DNA of 64,000 nt, from positions 1-64,000 of the forward strand of contig JAHHHL010000001.1 of the NCBI GenBank assembly GCA_019359375.1, given 5' to 3'. Positions 63,314 to 64,000 of the stretch are shown piece by piece; position 1 is the first letter of the stretch; every line of letters starts with the position of its first letter. The position numbers and the translations under genes are program-made. This stretch comes from Lyngbya sp. HA4199-MV5 (GTDB lineage: Bacteria; Cyanobacteriota; Cyanobacteriia; Leptolyngbyales; Leptolyngbyaceae). A model generated the notes under the pieces. It was not told where the DNA came from and made no database searches. It was given only the letters and a program-made list of their open reading frames with translations.

Positions 63314-64000
63314 CTAATTTTCGATCACCATGACCACGGCACCGATCGCCTCTAGTTTTTGTTTGCACTGTCGAACCGTTGCTTCGCTTACACCCGTTTG
63401 CAGCGTCGTAGGAGCGGCTTCCACCAGATCTTTGGCTTCCTTTAACCCCAGACCGGTCAGTTCGCGCACGGCTTTAATTGCAGCAATTTTGTGAACGCCT
63501 GGTACGGCTTCTAAAATGACATCAAAGCTGCCCTGGGGAGAAAGTGGCAAACTGGCTGCTAGTCTCTGCTGAGGCAAGATCACTCTCGATTGCGTGTTGC
63601 TGATGCTGACTATGGCGCCGATCGCTTCCAGTTGGTCTTTGCACTGTTGGGCGATCGCCTCGCTCACACTTGTTGTCAGCGGAGTCGGCACAGCTTCCAC
63701 CAAATCCTTCACATCCTTGTATCCCAGTCCGGTCAGTTCGCGTACTACCCTCATTGCCGCAATTTTGTGTACATCGGGTAAGGCTTCTAAAATCACATCA
63801 AAATTACCGTAAGCGGCGATCGGCTGACCAGGAATCACTCGCTTCGTCTTCGGTTGCGGATTGCTACGGCTTTCAGGAATCGTTCCCCCCAAATTGAAGC
63901 GGTAGAACATGTTGCCTTCCTCATCCACATCAAAGTTGGCACTGAACTCTCTGGCTCGTTCATCCAGGTATGCCTTTGCCAATTCGCCTGTGAGTCCGGT
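63314..64000 (-). CDS. protein with two ribosomal L7/L12 C-terminal-like domains (5' end outside window)
   Basis: The visible part codes for ~228 residues and the frame stays open to the window edge ([14 protein letters not shown]...). The TTG at 63982 could start it, but the residues upstream fit the same N-terminal domain, so I treat it as 5'-partial. Two tandem domains (about 75-145 and 155-222 counted from the TTG) each match the L7/L12 C-terminal fold: [20 protein letters not shown]...[18 protein letters not shown], and [20 protein letters not shown]...[18 protein letters not shown]. There is no L7/L12 N-terminal dimerisation domain. In ribosomal L7/L12 this fold recruits translation factors; the role here is unknown. 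Confidence 0.75.
   Translation of the reverse strand, partial: TGLTGELAKAYLDERAREFSANFDVDEEGNMFYRFNLGGTIPESRSNPQPKTKRVIPGQPIAAYGNFDVILEALPDVHKIAAMRVVRELTGLGYKDVKDLVEAVPTPLTTSVSEAIAQQCKDQLEAIGAIVSISNTQSRVILPQQRLAASLPLSPQGSFDVILEAVPGVHKIAAIKAVRELTGLGLKEAKDLVEAAPTTLQTGVSEATVRQCKQKLEAIGAVVMVIEN

Noticed and set aside
1-64000. tRNA or rRNA genes
   Set aside because: Reading the spacers by eye I found no T-loop/anticodon arrangement or rRNA core sequence; a dedicated tRNA search would be needed to exclude them fully.

Overview
The window comes from a cyanobacterium, most likely a filamentous or aggregate-forming one. The evidence is the dense scatter of the HIP1 octamer GCGATCGC, photosystem I genes (psaF, psaJ, psaL), and cyanobacterial signature genes (plmA, ycf46, Tab2/Atab2, vipp1). 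A hormogonium polysaccharide (hps) gene cluster is also present. Genes are mostly short transcription units on both strands with roomy spacers. There is no rRNA, no tRNA that I could recognise, and no CRISPR array.

Layout. 1-7.2 kb: a secreted repeat protein, a nucleoside-hydrolase-like exported protein, a membrane-anchored GspE/PilB-type ATPase, an azoreductase and a DUF1772 membrane protein. 7.2-10.3 kb: an AT-richer, HIP1-free accessory patch with a TPR-Arr (rifampin ADP-ribosyltransferase) fusion, a DUF6602 protein with a nuclease-like motif and a ParD/ParE toxin-antitoxin pair. 10.5-18.7 kb: ycf46, a coiled-coil protein, a GFA protein, miaB, an FHA protein, a decayed methyltransferase, plmA and a dienelactone hydrolase. 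18.9-24.7 kb: a 21-bp minisatellite, an S1-domain protein, Tab2, a TldD/PmbA protein and a peptide-type ABC substrate-binding lipoprotein. 24.7-33.3 kb: a minus-strand operon of a giant HpsA followed by three pseudopilins (HpsB, HpsC and a GspH type). 34-43 kb: rpmB, htpG, tsaD, psaF-psaJ-psaL, remA-gmk and rqcH. 43-48.3 kb: a candidate structured small RNA, a GT4 glycosyltransferase, a polysaccharide-initiating sugar transferase and a ClC-CBS-Usp-Usp chloride transporter. 48.6-64 kb: dciA-like DUF721, a SPOR-like membrane protein, vipp1, a DHH phosphoesterase, an AI-2E-family permease, yajQ, an alpha/beta hydrolase, a response regulator, lipA, a livH-type permease, DUF1186 and DUF423 proteins, and a protein with two L7/L12 C-terminal domains that runs off the window.

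Repeats are a strong theme. Five copies of a ~130-bp MITE-like element with CTAGGG..TGTCATCAATTA ends, two copies of a second ~135-145-bp element, several minisatellites, and low-complexity purine/pyrimidine tracts fill the spacers. One of the tracts appears to have been taken up into the htpG reading frame.

Functional themes: photosynthesis and its biogenesis (psaFJL, Tab2, vipp1, ycf46), surface polysaccharide and motility (hpsABC plus pseudopilin, glycosyltransferase and sugar transferase, GspE-like ATPase), translation and protein quality control (rpmB, S1, miaB, tsaD, rqcH, htpG), and a small accessory patch. The observations I rate highest are the psaF-psaJ-psaL linkage with a proline-rich PsaL loop, the unassigned structured RNA at 43.24-43.36 kb, the TPR-Arr fusion, the topology of the GspE-like ATPase, the tandem L7/L12 domain protein and the MITE families.
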